From Ctenosaura bakeri (lineage: Eukaryota > Chordata > Lepidosauria > Squamata > Iguanidae), in assembly GCA_948474755.1 (NCBI GenBank), contig CAOLHI010001289.1, positions 310,001 through 374,000 of the forward strand: a DNA stretch of 64,000 bases, written 5' to 3'. Shown here in pieces: positions 52,878 to 64,000 of the stretch (positions are counted from its first letter, which is position 1; each line of letters opens with the position of its first letter). The notes beneath the pieces were generated by a model. The model was not told the DNA's origin. It saw only the letters and a program-made list of their open reading frames with translations, and did not search any database. A program made the translations under genes and the position numbers.

Positions 52878-55800
52878 GAGGAGCAGGCAGGAGTGAGACA
52901 CAGAGGTGGATTTTTGCCTGCTCTTGAACCGTCTCGCCGGGAAGGGGGCTCAGCACACTTTCCCTTTCTGGGCGCCACCAGCAGTTTATGCCGGGAGGAA
53001 GTGGAGTCTGTGCTGGGCAGCACCTGAACGGCAAGCACGGAACCGAGGGAACCTTTGATGCAGAGTATGGAAACTGAGCCCTGCCTCCATTGAAACTTTC
53101 ATCTGTATTTGGTTCAAGTGTGGTTCAAGTCCAACAGACTTTGGAGAATTGGTTCGTGTAGAAGCGCCGACACAAGACCTAGGCAAGTATAATCTGGTTG
53201 TAGTCCAGACGCCCCACCCAGGAGGGTGGAAGGGGAACCTGATCACTTCCCAAGCAGTCACTATTACCCAGCCGTAGAAGCGCTGGGGAAGCTGTTCTGC
53301 TTTTGTGTGGAATGGGACGGCGGGAGGCAGGGACTGTGTGAGTGAATGTGTGAATGTTGTAAATGCCTGGTCATTGCGGTTTCAGCTACTGATCGTAGAT
53401 CGTCCGACAGTACTGGCCAGTGACATAGTGCGTGGTGTTTTCTTCCTTTTGTGTCGGCTGGTGAGACCCCCTCCACTCACCAGCCACCCCTTTTCCCTTT
53501 TGCGTCTGTCTTGATTTTAGGTGGGAGGACATGGGAGGTGGTGGAGGAATTGTACACCCTTGCAATGTATGTTTTAAGAATTTTTAGGAAGGGCACCCTG
53601 GTCAAATTCTCAGAAGGAAAGATTTGTCTAGTTTACCTCATTGTTTTAGCTTAAACTGTTAGCTCCTTACACATTGCTGTTTTGGAGCAGAAAGAGAGGG
53701 GAGGAGGCTTTGCTTCATGCTGTGTTGGAAATTCAAAGAAAGGGTTAGGAAGAGACGTACTTATCAGTAGTTTTCTTGCTTGGTTAGAGATAACAGACAA
53801 ACCTGCTTTAATGTAAGTAGGAATATTTCAAAGATTTGTGTGTAAGCAGAAGCGGCATTTCAGTGTCTTTTTTCCTGTTCTGCTTAAAACCTGCGGCCCC
53901 TCCTTCCTCCAAGCTCTCAGATAGTAACTCTATAATTGCTGGTTTTCCAGAGAATGGAAGTTTTCTTTAGCTAAATGCCTGAGAATTCTGTTAGTGTGTC
54001 TGGTAGACAGAGTGAGGGTTTCCCTTCCCCTTTATGACAGAAGCAAAATCTGTTTACTTAGTAAGTTCTTTCATGTCCCAGAAGAGTAAACAAACAAACA
54101 AGCAAACAAACTGCAAACTGTAAGGCACATCAGAGGCAGCATTAAATTATTAAGAAGCAGACAATGGGGCCCAGTAATCTGCCTTCAAGTAAATGGATAC
54201 AGGATGGCAAAACTTTGGAAAACAATGCTTAAAACTGTGGCAACAGTTGCCTGCCTCATGTTTTATAAAAACTTCTCAGCCATCAGGAATCCCCTCTACC
54301 CCTCCCTCAATGGGAAGGAATAGAAGCCTCAGGGCAGGTTTGATGAGCTGGCAATTTACAACTTCAATTTACAACCCCCTCCAGAGGCTGAGGAGAGCCA
54401 GTTTCTTAATTCAGCAATTGCAGGCTAAACATATTGAATATTTATATTATGAACTCGATGTTGCAACTTCTACGTCCCAAGAATGCCACAACCATATACT
54501 TTGATAGAAGAGTTGGAACAACAAGTGCAGACTTTAATGAAGGATAGAACCCTTTTACAGTAGAACTTTGATGAATTTCGCAGCTGATTAGAAACTAGAA
54601 TCAGTTACAACAGAAAGCAGACAAAATAATGGAATAGTAGTTATCTCAAAGTCTAAAGCTTGAGGAACTTCAGAGGCAGAGTACCAAGATCAAGTGAATG
54701 CGATGCTCAGTATCAACTAACACATTATCACAGTGAAATTGTGGCCACAAAGCCTGACACCCACATGTTGAAATTAGAAGTACAAGAAAATGAATTGAAT
54801 TGAAGATGCACACTCAAGAGTTAAGATCGCTTAGAAATAAATCTGAGGAATTTGATTTGCTTGGAGAGCAAAACATAGGGTCCTTTAAGCTTAACAAGAA
54901 GGGAAGACGGAGCTGCAGCCGAAGCAGAAAGGAGGACACCCCTCCCTTTCCTTGTAATCACGCCTGCTCTTCTGTCAGACCCGAAAGGGGGGAGTCACCC
55001 CCTCCTTTTCCTTAGTGCATCTGATGTTTGGGATTTTTAGAATTGAGCAGAAGAGAAAATAAAAAGCAAAAAGTTTCAGGAAGTGTCACAAGCAGCAGAA
55101 CCAGAAGCCATGGTGTCATGATTTTTATTAAAGAAGTCCTTCAACCATTTAGGGGAATTGCAAACTCCCCTTGAATGTGGATATTCGAAAAGCAGCTGCC
55201 AAGGGCAAGCAAGCCCCAGCTTGTTTTCATTAAGGCAGTTAACTAAAATAATGCCAACCCACAGGCCTACGGCCATACCACCCTGAACACGCCCGATCTT
55301 GTCTGATCTCGGAAGCTAAGCAGGGTCGGGCCTGGTTAGTACTTGGATGGGAGACCACCCATAGGCTTTTGCAATCCAAAGTTACCCAGATATTTGGAGG
55401 AACTTCCAGGAATTCGAAGGTTTTGAAGGAGGAATTTGCAAGAGTTACTGGAAGTAGTAGAAGGTGCTAGTGAATGAGGAGAGAGGAAAAGACTGAAGAA
55501 TGACCAAGAAAGTAGAACTCGCAGCTACTTTGGTGGAACAACGCAGAGGAAAAATATGGATGAAGTAGAGGTCAGGAAGAGTATGGAAGAAGGTGATAGG
55601 AGACCCAGGGAGGATGAGGGTCTCTGGGAAAAGAGCCAATGTGCCCAGTGTGAGCAGGAGAAGACATTGGCAGCCTGAAGAGATGGTGAAAGAAAGTCAG
55701 AGAAGGTGAGTGAAAGACATTGGCAGCCTGAAGAGATGGTGAAAGAAAGTCAGTGATGGATGTGGAAGAGGATAGCAGAAAAGCGGTATAGATGGTCCAA

Positions 55801-57140
55801 CTGGCATATGCAGGGACCAGATGAGAAGTGATATATGATGAGAATTCCTTCGCAGGAACGGGAGTGGAACTCCCTGAATAATGTCTGTGGTCAGCAGTCA
55901 GGAAGAGAAGTTTTGTTTCTTATCCCATAGGCAGAAGGGCAAGGGCTTGGAGTTGTGACACCCTGGAAGGAGAAGTGGGCAGCTGGCACAAGGATAATGC
56001 ATGGTAAGACAGAAGTAAAGAAGTCCTAGAGGTTACCAATAGAGTGGCAACTGAAGAAGCTCCCTGGTGCAGCTCCAGCAAGCTAGGGGAAGTGACCCCG
56101 AGAAGCAGGCTGGGAGAAAGGGAAGGTGATGCATCTCTGAGCTGGAAGAGGCAATGGGGCACCGCTCCAGGTGGAACATGGAACAGCAGCTGAAGGACTT
56201 TGACTGAGATGGGGAGAAGAAAAAGAGAGAGCTGAAGATAGCCAGCGAACCCACGATAGCCCTAACAAGCCCACACACGTCATATAGGCTCAAGCAGCAG
56301 ACCCACATTTGTCTACAAGATCATCCAGAATTAAACCATTGTTTAAGGAATCACTTGGGAAGAGTCACATTGTACTTGAAAGCCTCAAGATTCAAGAAAA
56401 GTGGAGAAGATGAAGATAAAATTTTGACGACACAGTAGTTCCACACGTATGGCCCAGACAGTAATCAGATGCCAACGCAGGGCAAGTGATACGACCTAAC
56501 TAGCCCACCTCACAGAGACCCTTTATTATTATTCTATGTGCAGCCAGTAACAAAGAAAGCAGAAGCATTTTTATTCTTTCCAGAGCCCCAACATGATAAG
56601 GTATAGGATGAGGTGCACACCTCACAAAGCCAAAGAGGTTGTCTTCTTTTTAGCCCAAGTAGGAAACCATTTTGGGGGTGAAGGAAAGAATGCCATTTGG
56701 TTATGGGTAGAGGAAACCCTATTGGGTAGTAAAGACAACTCATATTGAGATGAAAATAGTTGGTGGATGTATTGGACCCGAGTAAAGAGGGCAAAAGGGG
56801 GGTGGTTGGTAACCGGTGATCCTACTAACCCTTTCAAGCTCACTCTGAAGAAGCAATAAGAAGAATCTAGGCTAGGCCTTACTACTGCCGACCGGCAAGG
56901 CAGTTTGACGTACGGCTAGACCTGCGACTGGGGAGAAGAAGAAACGGGGCTAGGCTCTATTTACTGCTGTCCTGGGTTCAGCAGTCCGGCGTACAGCCAG
57001 ACCCCAGAAGATTTAATAACTAACACTAACAGGTTTATTACAATGCTGCTATGTAACTTTTGCTGCTATGTATCTTTTGTGTTATAAAGGAAATAGGGAA
57101 ATGGCGCATGCTTCAAATTGCAAGGAATTGAATTTGGCAT
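52878..57140 (+). other. LTR-element interior without recognisable genes
   Basis: Starts with a GC-rich leader (to about 53500). The rest is AG-rich on the plus strand with short frames that break often. Some pieces read as charged, heptad-like peptides (for example around 54500-54590 and 56130-56230), but I cannot identify a gene. No YXDD, DTG or integrase zinc motif is visible. It holds the 5S-like segment and a short tandem duplication near 55665-55760 (AGACATTGGCAGCCTGAAGA twice). Confidence 0.6.
55265..55370 (+). pseudogene. 5S rRNA-derived segment
   Basis: From GCCTACGGCCATACC it follows vertebrate 5S rRNA for about 95 nt with very few changes, including the box A region (GAAGCTAAGCAGGGTCGG), the intermediate element and box C (ACTTGGATGGGAGACC). 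About 17 nt of the 3' part is missing; the sequence then resumes as TAGGCTTTT, the normal 5S end plus a T run. So the internal Pol III promoter and a terminator-like T run remain, but helix I/IV pairing would be damaged. It lies in the same direction as the LTR element. Confidence 0.9.
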
Positions 57141-57151
57141 GAAGGGGGGAA
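57141..57151 (+). other. Polypurine tract
   Basis: GAAGGGGGGAA immediately before the 3' LTR, the expected primer for plus-strand DNA synthesis. Confidence 0.75.
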
Positions 57152-57591
57152 TGAAAGGGTTAACATATATAGGCTTTGCTTTTAGTAGACAAATAGATGA
57201 AAATAAAATAGCTGCAGATGTGCCTATCTCAGGTATGCGATGTTGTCATGCTTAGTTAATGAGAAAGTTTGGGAGTTAACGTGACCGGAGAAAGAGTTCC
57301 TCCCTGATTCTACCTGGTACAGAATACATCATCCTGAAATACATCATCTTGAAGTGTTGTTTTTCTGTGCCTAACCTTTTGATGTACCTGATTGATGTAA
57401 TCAACTGGAAAGTGAAACTTATATGCTGTGTTTGAGGAAAGTGAAACTTATGCTGAGTCTATAAAATCACTGTGTAACCTTTCTTCAGGGCTCTTGGTTT
57501 TTCAGGGAGAGATCCCGCCAACAGCCCGCGCGTAATAAATATACTCTTTTCCCCAGCTCTGAGGTCTCTGTGTCTCAGTTTTCCTGCAACA
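57152..57591 (+). repeat. 3' LTR
   Basis: 440 bp, same length as the 5' LTR with 8 transitions between them. Both ISRE-like motifs are kept (57408-57419 and 57437-57448), as are TATAAAA (57460) and AATAAA (57534-57539). Confidence 0.93.
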
Positions 57592-57971
57592 ATGTAAGGT
57601 GAGGGAAAGACAGAGTCTCAGGAAGCAGTGGTGTATTTGGTTCAACAGTGCCTAGGGCAAGCATGGAAGCTGCACCCCCAAGTGCTGCTTCTCCCACCGC
57701 CACTGCCCCTGACCAAGGAAGACTCTGGCAGAGACAGGGGCAAGCCAGGCCTGGGTAGGAAGGCTGCTGCCGCTGCCACCACCACCTCCAGACTGGGCTG
57801 AGAATGACCCTGGAGGAGGCAGGGGCACAGCAGCAGGCCAGGACTGGGTGGAAGAGTTGGAGGGGTGGCTTTTTTGTGCCACCTGGCATTGGCACCCAGG
57901 GCACATGTCCCAGTTGCCCCACCCTAGATAAACCTCTGAAAAGAAGGCTTGCAGATTTAGAAATAAAATAC

Positions 57972-58099
57972 CTGCAGATCAGTTTTCAAATAGTTTTCCT
58001 CTAAGATGGCCACACAAATTTTTTCTTGGCCAAAATTCACTGGGCTATCTTTTGGAATAAACCCATTTTTATATCTTGAGACTTCTGTCTCTCCTTTAC
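57972..58099 (-). CDS. Possible further 5' STK31 exon (weak)
   Basis: A 128-nt open stretch ends GATCTGCAG before GTATTT, in the phase needed to join the 51614-51688 exon. It reads KGETEVSRYKNGFIPKDSP, then VNFGQEKICVAILEENYLK. Position, length and donor are right for the exon before the Tudor strands. However, the peptide resembles known STK31 only loosely (VNFGQ against a VTFWAQ-like motif), and the acceptor side (CCTGAG) lacks a pyrimidine tract. It may be a chance frame or a diverged exon. Confidence 0.3.
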
Positions 58100-58300
58100 C
58101 TCAGGATTTACTGGATGTTTCCAGTTTCTTCTACCTTTCGGGGTACATTTACATGCATTATGTAAGAGCAATCTGACAACGCATTCAAAAAAAAATTATT
58201 AACATAATTGAAGAAAGGTTAAAAACAACAAACAAGAATTTGGAACTCAATCAAGAATGCCAACCATTTATCAAAGGAATAACTTCATAGGCCAAGACTA

Positions 58301-58405
58301 GAGAACATATGGACAACAACTTCCATCAACCCTTATCATTGACTATGCTGGCTATGGCTGATGGTAGCTGAAGACTAGGATCATCTGAAGGACCATATGT
58401 TCTCC
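58301..58405. mobile_element. Small palindrome-ended MITE
   Basis: Inverted ends AGAGAACATATGGA (58301) and ACCATATGTTCTCC (58392 onward) around a GGCTATGGCTGATGG core. A similar core occurs near 3780-3895 and 17150-17225. Confidence 0.6.
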
Positions 58406-59981
58406 AGCTGACAAAATACAGCCTTTGTTTTTCCATTTTCCAGTGTCTTAGTTTGGAACCCAAAGAATCTCACAAGGAATTTGAATTACCCAAGGGGCTT
58501 TGCACTTATGTATCTTGAACAGCTTTTTAATCCCTCATACGAGGTAGAAAGCCACTCGTGAAAATGAAAGAAGAGGTGTGAAAGGAAAGAAAGAAACAAT
58601 AAAAGTCTAGGTGGAAATAACTCCTCTCCCATACTCATAATTGGAGATATGAGGAAATGCCAGAGAAAAATCTCCTATGAAATAATTCCTACATTTCCTG
58701 TTAAATGTTCTCTTGTGAACTGAATTAAACACTTAGGATTTTCATGGGTCAAAACATACAACATAAAGATTTAAATGCAAGATAATCTACACTTCATTAG
58801 AGAACTTAATTGCAATGCAGACTGCAACATACTTTTATTATTTCTTATATATTTCTTATATATTCCTACCCTATCTTTCCTCCAAAGCAAGTAAGGTGGA
58901 ATGCACTGCTCTCTTCCTTGTTTATTCTCACAAGAACAGTTTTGTGATTGGCTGAGAAAAGGACTAGTGCAAGGTCATCTAGAACCTAGAACCTACATCT
59001 TAAAATCCCAGTTTGCCACTTTAACAATTACACTGCACTGGTTCCCTAACACACAACAATCTGATCTGAGATGTAGTTCTATACTTAGGGTGCTACTGCT
59101 TTCATGTGAAATATATAGAGCCTTCACTGTTTATGAATCGTTTGCCTGATGACCTCTGGCATATCTTCAAGATTCCAGAAGGTAAGTATCCTGCACCTGT
59201 TGTCCTTCTGACTCAGTCTGAGGTCCTAACAAAGGGCAACCATATCTAGCGGTAATGTTTAAGGAGGTAGGCTCTATACAATTCACAAACATAATGAATT
59301 GTACAATAAGAAGTTCTACTTTACAAATGATGTATTTATTAAAATATTTCAATTTGCTTCCCCAACTCTTCCTGCCCCAACAGGGAGAAAATGCTTTCTC
59401 TTTGCCTTCAAAATCTTGTTCCCCCTTACTCAGTCTTGAAGCAAAGTTTTTATATAGAGTAAGGATGCTTTTTGCATGTACAATTATATTCTCTATATAA
59501 GAGGTATACAAAGACAATACAGCAATTCTCATAAAACAGGAGGTAGATTTTAATCTTCAAATGCTTTGATCAGTAAATATACAGCATCAAAAGTTTTTTT
59601 AGATGTAACACCACAGGGACTTATTAAGAAATTCAATGTACTCTGCCTAAGAAAAGGGCAGTAAGCTTCACACAAGACAGGGGCAGCATAGATCTCAAGG
59701 GACATTTTTATGCTGCTCATGGAGTTGAAATTTTTCATTACATGTCTTTTATTGCCCTTCATCCTTGCTTCCCCACATGGCCAAGAAGAGATATGGCCTT
59801 TGCCTGCACTGACATCTCTCTAGACCATGTAGGCCTCTGACTCTAACATTGTCACTGTTATTCTCCCACATGATTTGAACCATCTTTGATAAAGAAGCCA
59901 ATGAAGCTTTGAAAGGTTGCATGAAGTATTTTCTACATTTTGGTTGGCCAATAAAGGTATTAGTGTTTCATGGGTTTTGAT

Positions 59982-60009
59982 TTGTTGCTGTTGTTGTTGT
60001 TGCTGCTGC
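59982..60009. repeat. GTT/GCT trinucleotide run
   Basis: TTGTTGCTG repeats passing to TGCTGCTGC. Short and imperfect. Confidence 0.85.
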
Positions 60010-61647
60010 ATGGCCAAAAAAGCCACCACTAAATATGATCACTCTCAAAAAGCAGTCATTCCAAAGCTCACATGATTTATTGTACTAGTTCCTCAGATAA
60101 CACTTCATGCCCTCACTTTTTTTTCAGTGTCAGTTCTGAGACATTCACTGACTGAGATTATATGATGATCAAAACATACAACACAAGAGCCAGATATGTA
60201 CACACAGCCCTACTACCTCTTCTGTTCCCTTGCTCACATGAAGACAGCAGTCTCCATCTTGCAGATACAGCAGCAGACGCCATCATTGATACTTTCATCC
60301 CTGTACTCTATGAGCATCCCTAAGCATAGCAAGGAGAGTTCTCAGAGGAAGGAAAGTACAGAGAGAAAAGCAGCATTGTTACCATCTCCTTGGGAGTTGT
60401 GCCCAAGCTCAACAGAATATCCCATTCACCTCAAGCAGCACATTGAACTATCTGCTGCTCTGAAAACTGAAGTCCCAGATAGGACTTTCATACAGAAGAA
60501 ATCAAAGATACACACAATTTAATTCAAAGGGACTTCTAAAACTCTAATGCAGATTTAAATGGTACACACCAGATGTACCAGTAGAGCAACCTCTCTCAGT
60601 CTTTTTACCCTGGAGGAACTCTTGAAATAATTTTCAGGTCACAGGAAACCCCACATAAAAATTACAATATCTGAAACTCAAAGAGAGTTTTTTTCCCCCA
60701 ATCACAATCTCTCTGATGGAACCCCTGGTGACTTCTTGTGGAATCCTAGGGAATGCTAGCTGAGAAATCCTGCACTAGAATATGGTGACCAGAACTTGGG
60801 ACATTTAAGTTCAAGTCTTCATTAAGCCACAAAACTCTCAGCATGATCTGTCCCACAAAGCTATTGTAGGAATAAAGTATGGAAGAGAGGAGATATAGGC
60901 ACATTCCTGAGAGCCCTGGTGGAAAGGTAGGATAAAAATGTAATTAACAAAGAAATTAACTGTTACATTTGCATGACAGACTACTTCGCACATTTCTGGG
61001 TTGAATCCAGACAATTTACACTGACATTACACAAAATATTTTTGATAAATTGATAAAGATGCTGTCACCTCAGGACTTTGAGATGAAAGATGAAAACTTA
61101 GAGAAGTTTATTAAAGAGCAGAAAACAGAAGATCTGACAGATTCTACAACAAAAGGAAATGAAAGTGAGAGAAAGGAGATGTCTATGGCCATTTCCACAT
61201 TAGCCTGTTACAGTGTTATTATTCCACTTTCAATATCCTATGGAATCCTGGGGTTTGCAGTTTAGGGAGGAGCTTTTGAGGTGAGGAAATGGTCTATGTT
61301 TCTGGAAAGTGCTTTGCTAAAAAAAAGAGATACATGCTGGGCCAAAGGCTCAATTAACTAAGCCATCTGAAAAAGAAGGAGAGAGGAGCAAAGAAGGAGG
61401 CTAGATAATGTTTCCAGCCAGAAAGTCTGGTGATGTTTATACTTGGAAGACAATATTTCTGGAGGACACTTTTGATTGCTCTGCACTGGAACTACAAGAA
61501 GAGGTTGTAGGGAAGATGAGGGATGATGAGATTAGATGGTATTTGTTATCTGACAAATTCCCAGATGTTAAGAATTTTTTTCAGGGGCTGTGTTTCAGAA
61601 TTTGGATTTCTGTTTATAGAGATGTAAGACACTATACACTTTGGAAC

Positions 61648-62160
61648 TCATCTTGAATACTGTGTCCAGTTCTGGGCACCGCAATTCAAGAAGGACGTGG
61701 TCAAGCTGGAGCAAGTCCAGAGGAGGGAGACCAAAATGGTGAGAGGCCTGGAAGCCATGCCCTATGAGGACAGACTTAGAGAGCTGGGGATGTTTAGTCT
61801 GCAGAAGAGAAGGTTAAGAGGGGACATGATAGCCATGTTTAAATATTTGAAGGGATGCCATGTAGAGGAAGGAGAGGGCTTGTTTTCTGCTACTCCAAAG
61901 ACCAGGATAAGGAGCAATGGATTGAAGCTGCAGGAAATGAGATTCCACCTGAACCTCAGGAAGAACTTCCTGACAGTCAGGGCTGTCCGGCAGTGGAATA
62001 TGCTGCCTCAGAGTGTAGTGGAGTCTCCTTCCTTGGAGGTTTTTAAGCAGAGGCTAGATGGCCATCTGTCGGGAGTGCTTTGAGGGTGTTCCTGCATGGC
62101 AGGGGGTTGGACTGGATGGCCCGTGTGGTCTCTTCCAACTCTACATGTCTATGTTTCTAT
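61648..62160 (+). mobile_element. CR1 LINE, 5'-truncated 3' end
   Basis: The ORF2 C-terminus is open from [15 protein letters not shown] (about 61650) to the stop at 62083, including [16 protein letters not shown] and [20 protein letters not shown]. It is followed by the short 3' UTR with GACTGGATGGCCCGTGTGG and the CR1 terminal short repeat (CTATGTTTCTATG). Plus strand, about 0.5 kb, typical 5' truncation. Confidence 0.93.
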
Positions 62161-62914
62161 GGATGTTGTTACAGTATTTACAAGATTTAAGTACTGGAAA
62201 GAGAAATTACATAGAGTATTAATAAGATGATGTGTCCTATTAACTTTGCTAATTTAAGGTGTGGGTGACTAATGGTACATGTTTCTTTGTAGAAAAGCTA
62301 AATATAAATGGAATTATATATCTTTTTTAAATTAATGTTGTACTAAGAGTGAGAAGGATAATAACAAAGGGATAAAGGACATTGTTAATGTTTGATGGAA
62401 ATGTTACTTTATTTTTCGTCACAATGCTAACTTATGGTATTTACTGCTTGTGCTTTATCTACAAGATTAGGATTCTTAAAATGTACTTTTTTGTATATCT
62501 GAATATATATATACCTTTAAAGATAAGTAATTAGATAGATTAAATAAGTATTACAAATAATTAAGTTAGAAATACTAAATAGTTCTCTGGTAATTTCTGA
62601 TTAGTGTTTATGTTGTTAAGTTATGAATTAAGCAATAAATACTAAATGTAATATTGTTTCTGAATATATCCAATAAAGGTTACTAATAGATTTATAGTCA
62701 CTTTACTGAAACGGGGGTGGAACTTCCTTTTTAGGTTTAGTCGGGTTTAGTTTAGTATGTTGTTAAGTTAAGTTTAGTATAGTATGTTTGGTGTAGCTAA
62801 GTTTAGTTTAATTTTTAGGACTCACTGTTTTTAATTTCTGTTATATGTTGTATTTCGTAATATGTATTTTTTCTATATAGTGTTTCTTTATGTTATGTCT
62901 CTGTTATGCTTTTG
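62161..62914. other. AT-rich flank with a degenerate GTTTAG repeat
   Basis: 62737-62815 has repeated (T)TTAG units (GGTTTAGTCGGGTTTAGTTTAG, each run shortened here). The rest is AT-rich. It may be the remains of an older retroelement 3' region interrupted by the CR1 insertion. Confidence 0.45.
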
Positions 62915-64000
62915 TTTTATTTATTTGATTTGATTTTTATAAAAACAAGGGAGTTTATACACAATACATATAATTTAACTTATTTCGTGTTGTACATCAT
63001 TCTTACATAAGTCTTCTGTTTGTTCTTCCCAAACATTGTTATCAAGTATTCTTATTATTTCATATATTCAATCCCTCTTTTTCTCTCCCTCATCTTCCCT
63101 TTCCCTCCCCTCCCCTCCCCTTCCCTTTATATAACCATTTCCCCTCCCTCCCAGTCTTCCCCCTTCTCTCTCTCCCTCCTCCTTCCTATCCTTATTCTCG
63201 TTTTCTCCACTCCAAACTCTTTATTTTCTTTCTTATACTAAACCTCCTTCATGTGAAATCTTTTTGTTGTTGTATTTTACCTTGATTAATAATTTCCCCC
63301 CTCTATATTCCCTCCTTACTGTAAATGTTACCCTTTGCATTTCTTTCTTCTATTCTTTACCTTCTTCTCATTTCTCCTTCACCCATCTAATAATTTCTTT
63401 CCACTGCTTTTCAAATTGTTGAGTTGAGTTACCTTTCAGGTTGTTGGATAGTTTTTCCATTTTGATAATGTCCATCACTCTTATTTTCCATTCTTCTTGG
63501 GGGGGTTCTTTTTCCTCTTTCCAATATTTTGCATAATTCAACCTTGCTGCTGTTATTAGATTTAACAATATTTTCCTTTTACTCTTCATTTGACTATTCT
63601 CTTCAATCATATTTAATAAATATGTCTCCGGAGTCATTTCAAATTTCACCTCTAGCAGCTTGGTTATGCTGTCATGGATCTTTTTCCAATATTTTTTTGC
63701 TGTAGGGCATAGCCACCATGTATGAAAATAAGTTCCCATTGTTTTTCCACATTTCCAGTATTGCCCGTTTCCTTTTCTTGTTATTTTCACTAATTTCTGG
63801 GGAGTCATATACCATCGATGCATTGATTTATAAAGGTTTTCTCTTAACATCAAACTTTGGGTAAATTTTATATCTTCCTTCCATACTTTTCCCCATTTTT
63901 CCAGCTCTATATTGTGGCCAACATTTTGCGCCCATTTTATCATGTAATCCTTGATCCGTTCCTGATCCAGTTCTCTTTCCAGTAAAATTTTGTAGATTTT
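62915..64000 (-). mobile_element. L1 element, 3' part, running off the window
   Basis: Minus strand: the ORF2 C-terminus (64000-63368), a 3' UTR with a strong purine tract (63225-63070 on the minus strand) and an A-rich end near 62915-62940. The left edge is approximate. The family differs from the L1 at 34.3-36.5 kb. Confidence 0.75.
63368..64000 (-). pseudogene. L1 ORF2 C-terminus, partial
   Basis: Open from the window edge to the stop at 63368. It contains LRENLYKSMHRWYMTPQKL, YWKCGKTMGTYFHTWWLC (the Cys/His-type C-terminal motif) and AARLNYAKYWKEEKEP. It may be part of an intact ORF2; the rest is not in view. Confidence 0.8.

Larger units (their letters stand above)
52414..57591 (+). mobile_element. 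LTR element (endogenous retrovirus-like), non-autonomous, with 5S rRNA segment
   Basis: 5.2 kb on the plus strand: 5' LTR 52414-52853, primer-binding site 52859, 4.3-kb interior, purine tract 57141-57151, 3' LTR 57152-57591. The flanking ATGT at 52410-52413 and 57592-57595 is a 4-bp target duplication. The LTRs differ at 8 of 440 positions, all transitions, so the insertion is fairly recent. I see no protease, RT, integrase or envelope motif in the interior, so movement would have needed proteins from another element. It is antisense to STK31. The complete LTR/PBS/PPT set and short duplication are typical of retroviral-type LTR elements. Confidence 0.9.
57592..61647. other. Intron or 5' flank of STK31, mostly unrecognised
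   Basis: 57620-57930 is GC-rich and resembles an old interspersed repeat (GTGCCTAGGGCAAGCATGG type). A small palindrome-ended MITE is at 58301-58405. A GTT/GCT trinucleotide run is at 59982-60009. A hAT-like MITE fragment lies at 61185-61270. Apart from the weak exon candidate, no coding sequence is seen. Confidence 0.5.

Noticed and set aside
63020..63241. Pro/Ser/Phe-rich plus-strand frame
   Set aside because: Translation of the pyrimidine tract opposite the L1 3' UTR.

Overview
The window looks like a piece of a squamate reptile genome, probably a lizard. It has an AT-rich intron/exon landscape and a vertebrate gene split into many short exons. Its repeats are CR1, L1, a tRNA-headed SINE with a MIR-like body, palindromic DNA-transposon MITEs, and several DIRS-type tyrosine-recombinase retrotransposons. 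That mixture fits lizards; the species cannot be read from the sequence.

The host gene is STK31 (TDRD8), on the minus strand. Fifteen exons (51688 down to 338) form one uninterrupted frame of 2172 nt (724 codons), with GT..AG boundaries and matching phases throughout. They encode, in order, the Tudor domain, a long linker, a coiled coil, a helical middle region and the start of the kinase-like domain. The rest of the kinase lies below coordinate 1, and the true N-terminus lies above 51.7 kb; only one weak candidate exon (57972-58099) was found there.

The introns hold most of the window. Four DIRS-type elements sit at 7487-12831, 19015-25114, 27786-33868 and 45896-50232, all with coding strand minus, like STK31. 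The first three belong to one GC-rich family. Each has split inverted terminal repeats and an internal complementary region (ICR) that is the reverse complement of the joined ends, sharing a GTT/AAC trinucleotide. The copy at 27.8-33.9 kb has open RT/RNase H and tyrosine recombinase frames with all expected catalytic residues, and a 1-nt frameshift in gag. The fourth element is a different DIRS lineage that has lost most of its RT.

At 52414-57591 lies an LTR element on the plus strand. It has 440-bp LTRs differing at 8 sites (all transitions), a 4-bp target duplication and a primer-binding site matching tRNA-Arg. Each LTR carries two perfect ISRE-like motifs. The 4.3-kb interior shows no recognisable gag/pol/env but contains a 5S rRNA-derived segment that keeps the internal Pol III promoter.

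Other pieces are an internally deleted L1 with target duplications (34301-36450), a second L1 3' part running off the window end, a CR1 3' end, two Tigger-like MITEs, SINEs and simple repeats. The most interesting items are the DIRS end/ICR logic with its built-in splice donors, the 5S-carrying LTR element, and the paired ISREs.
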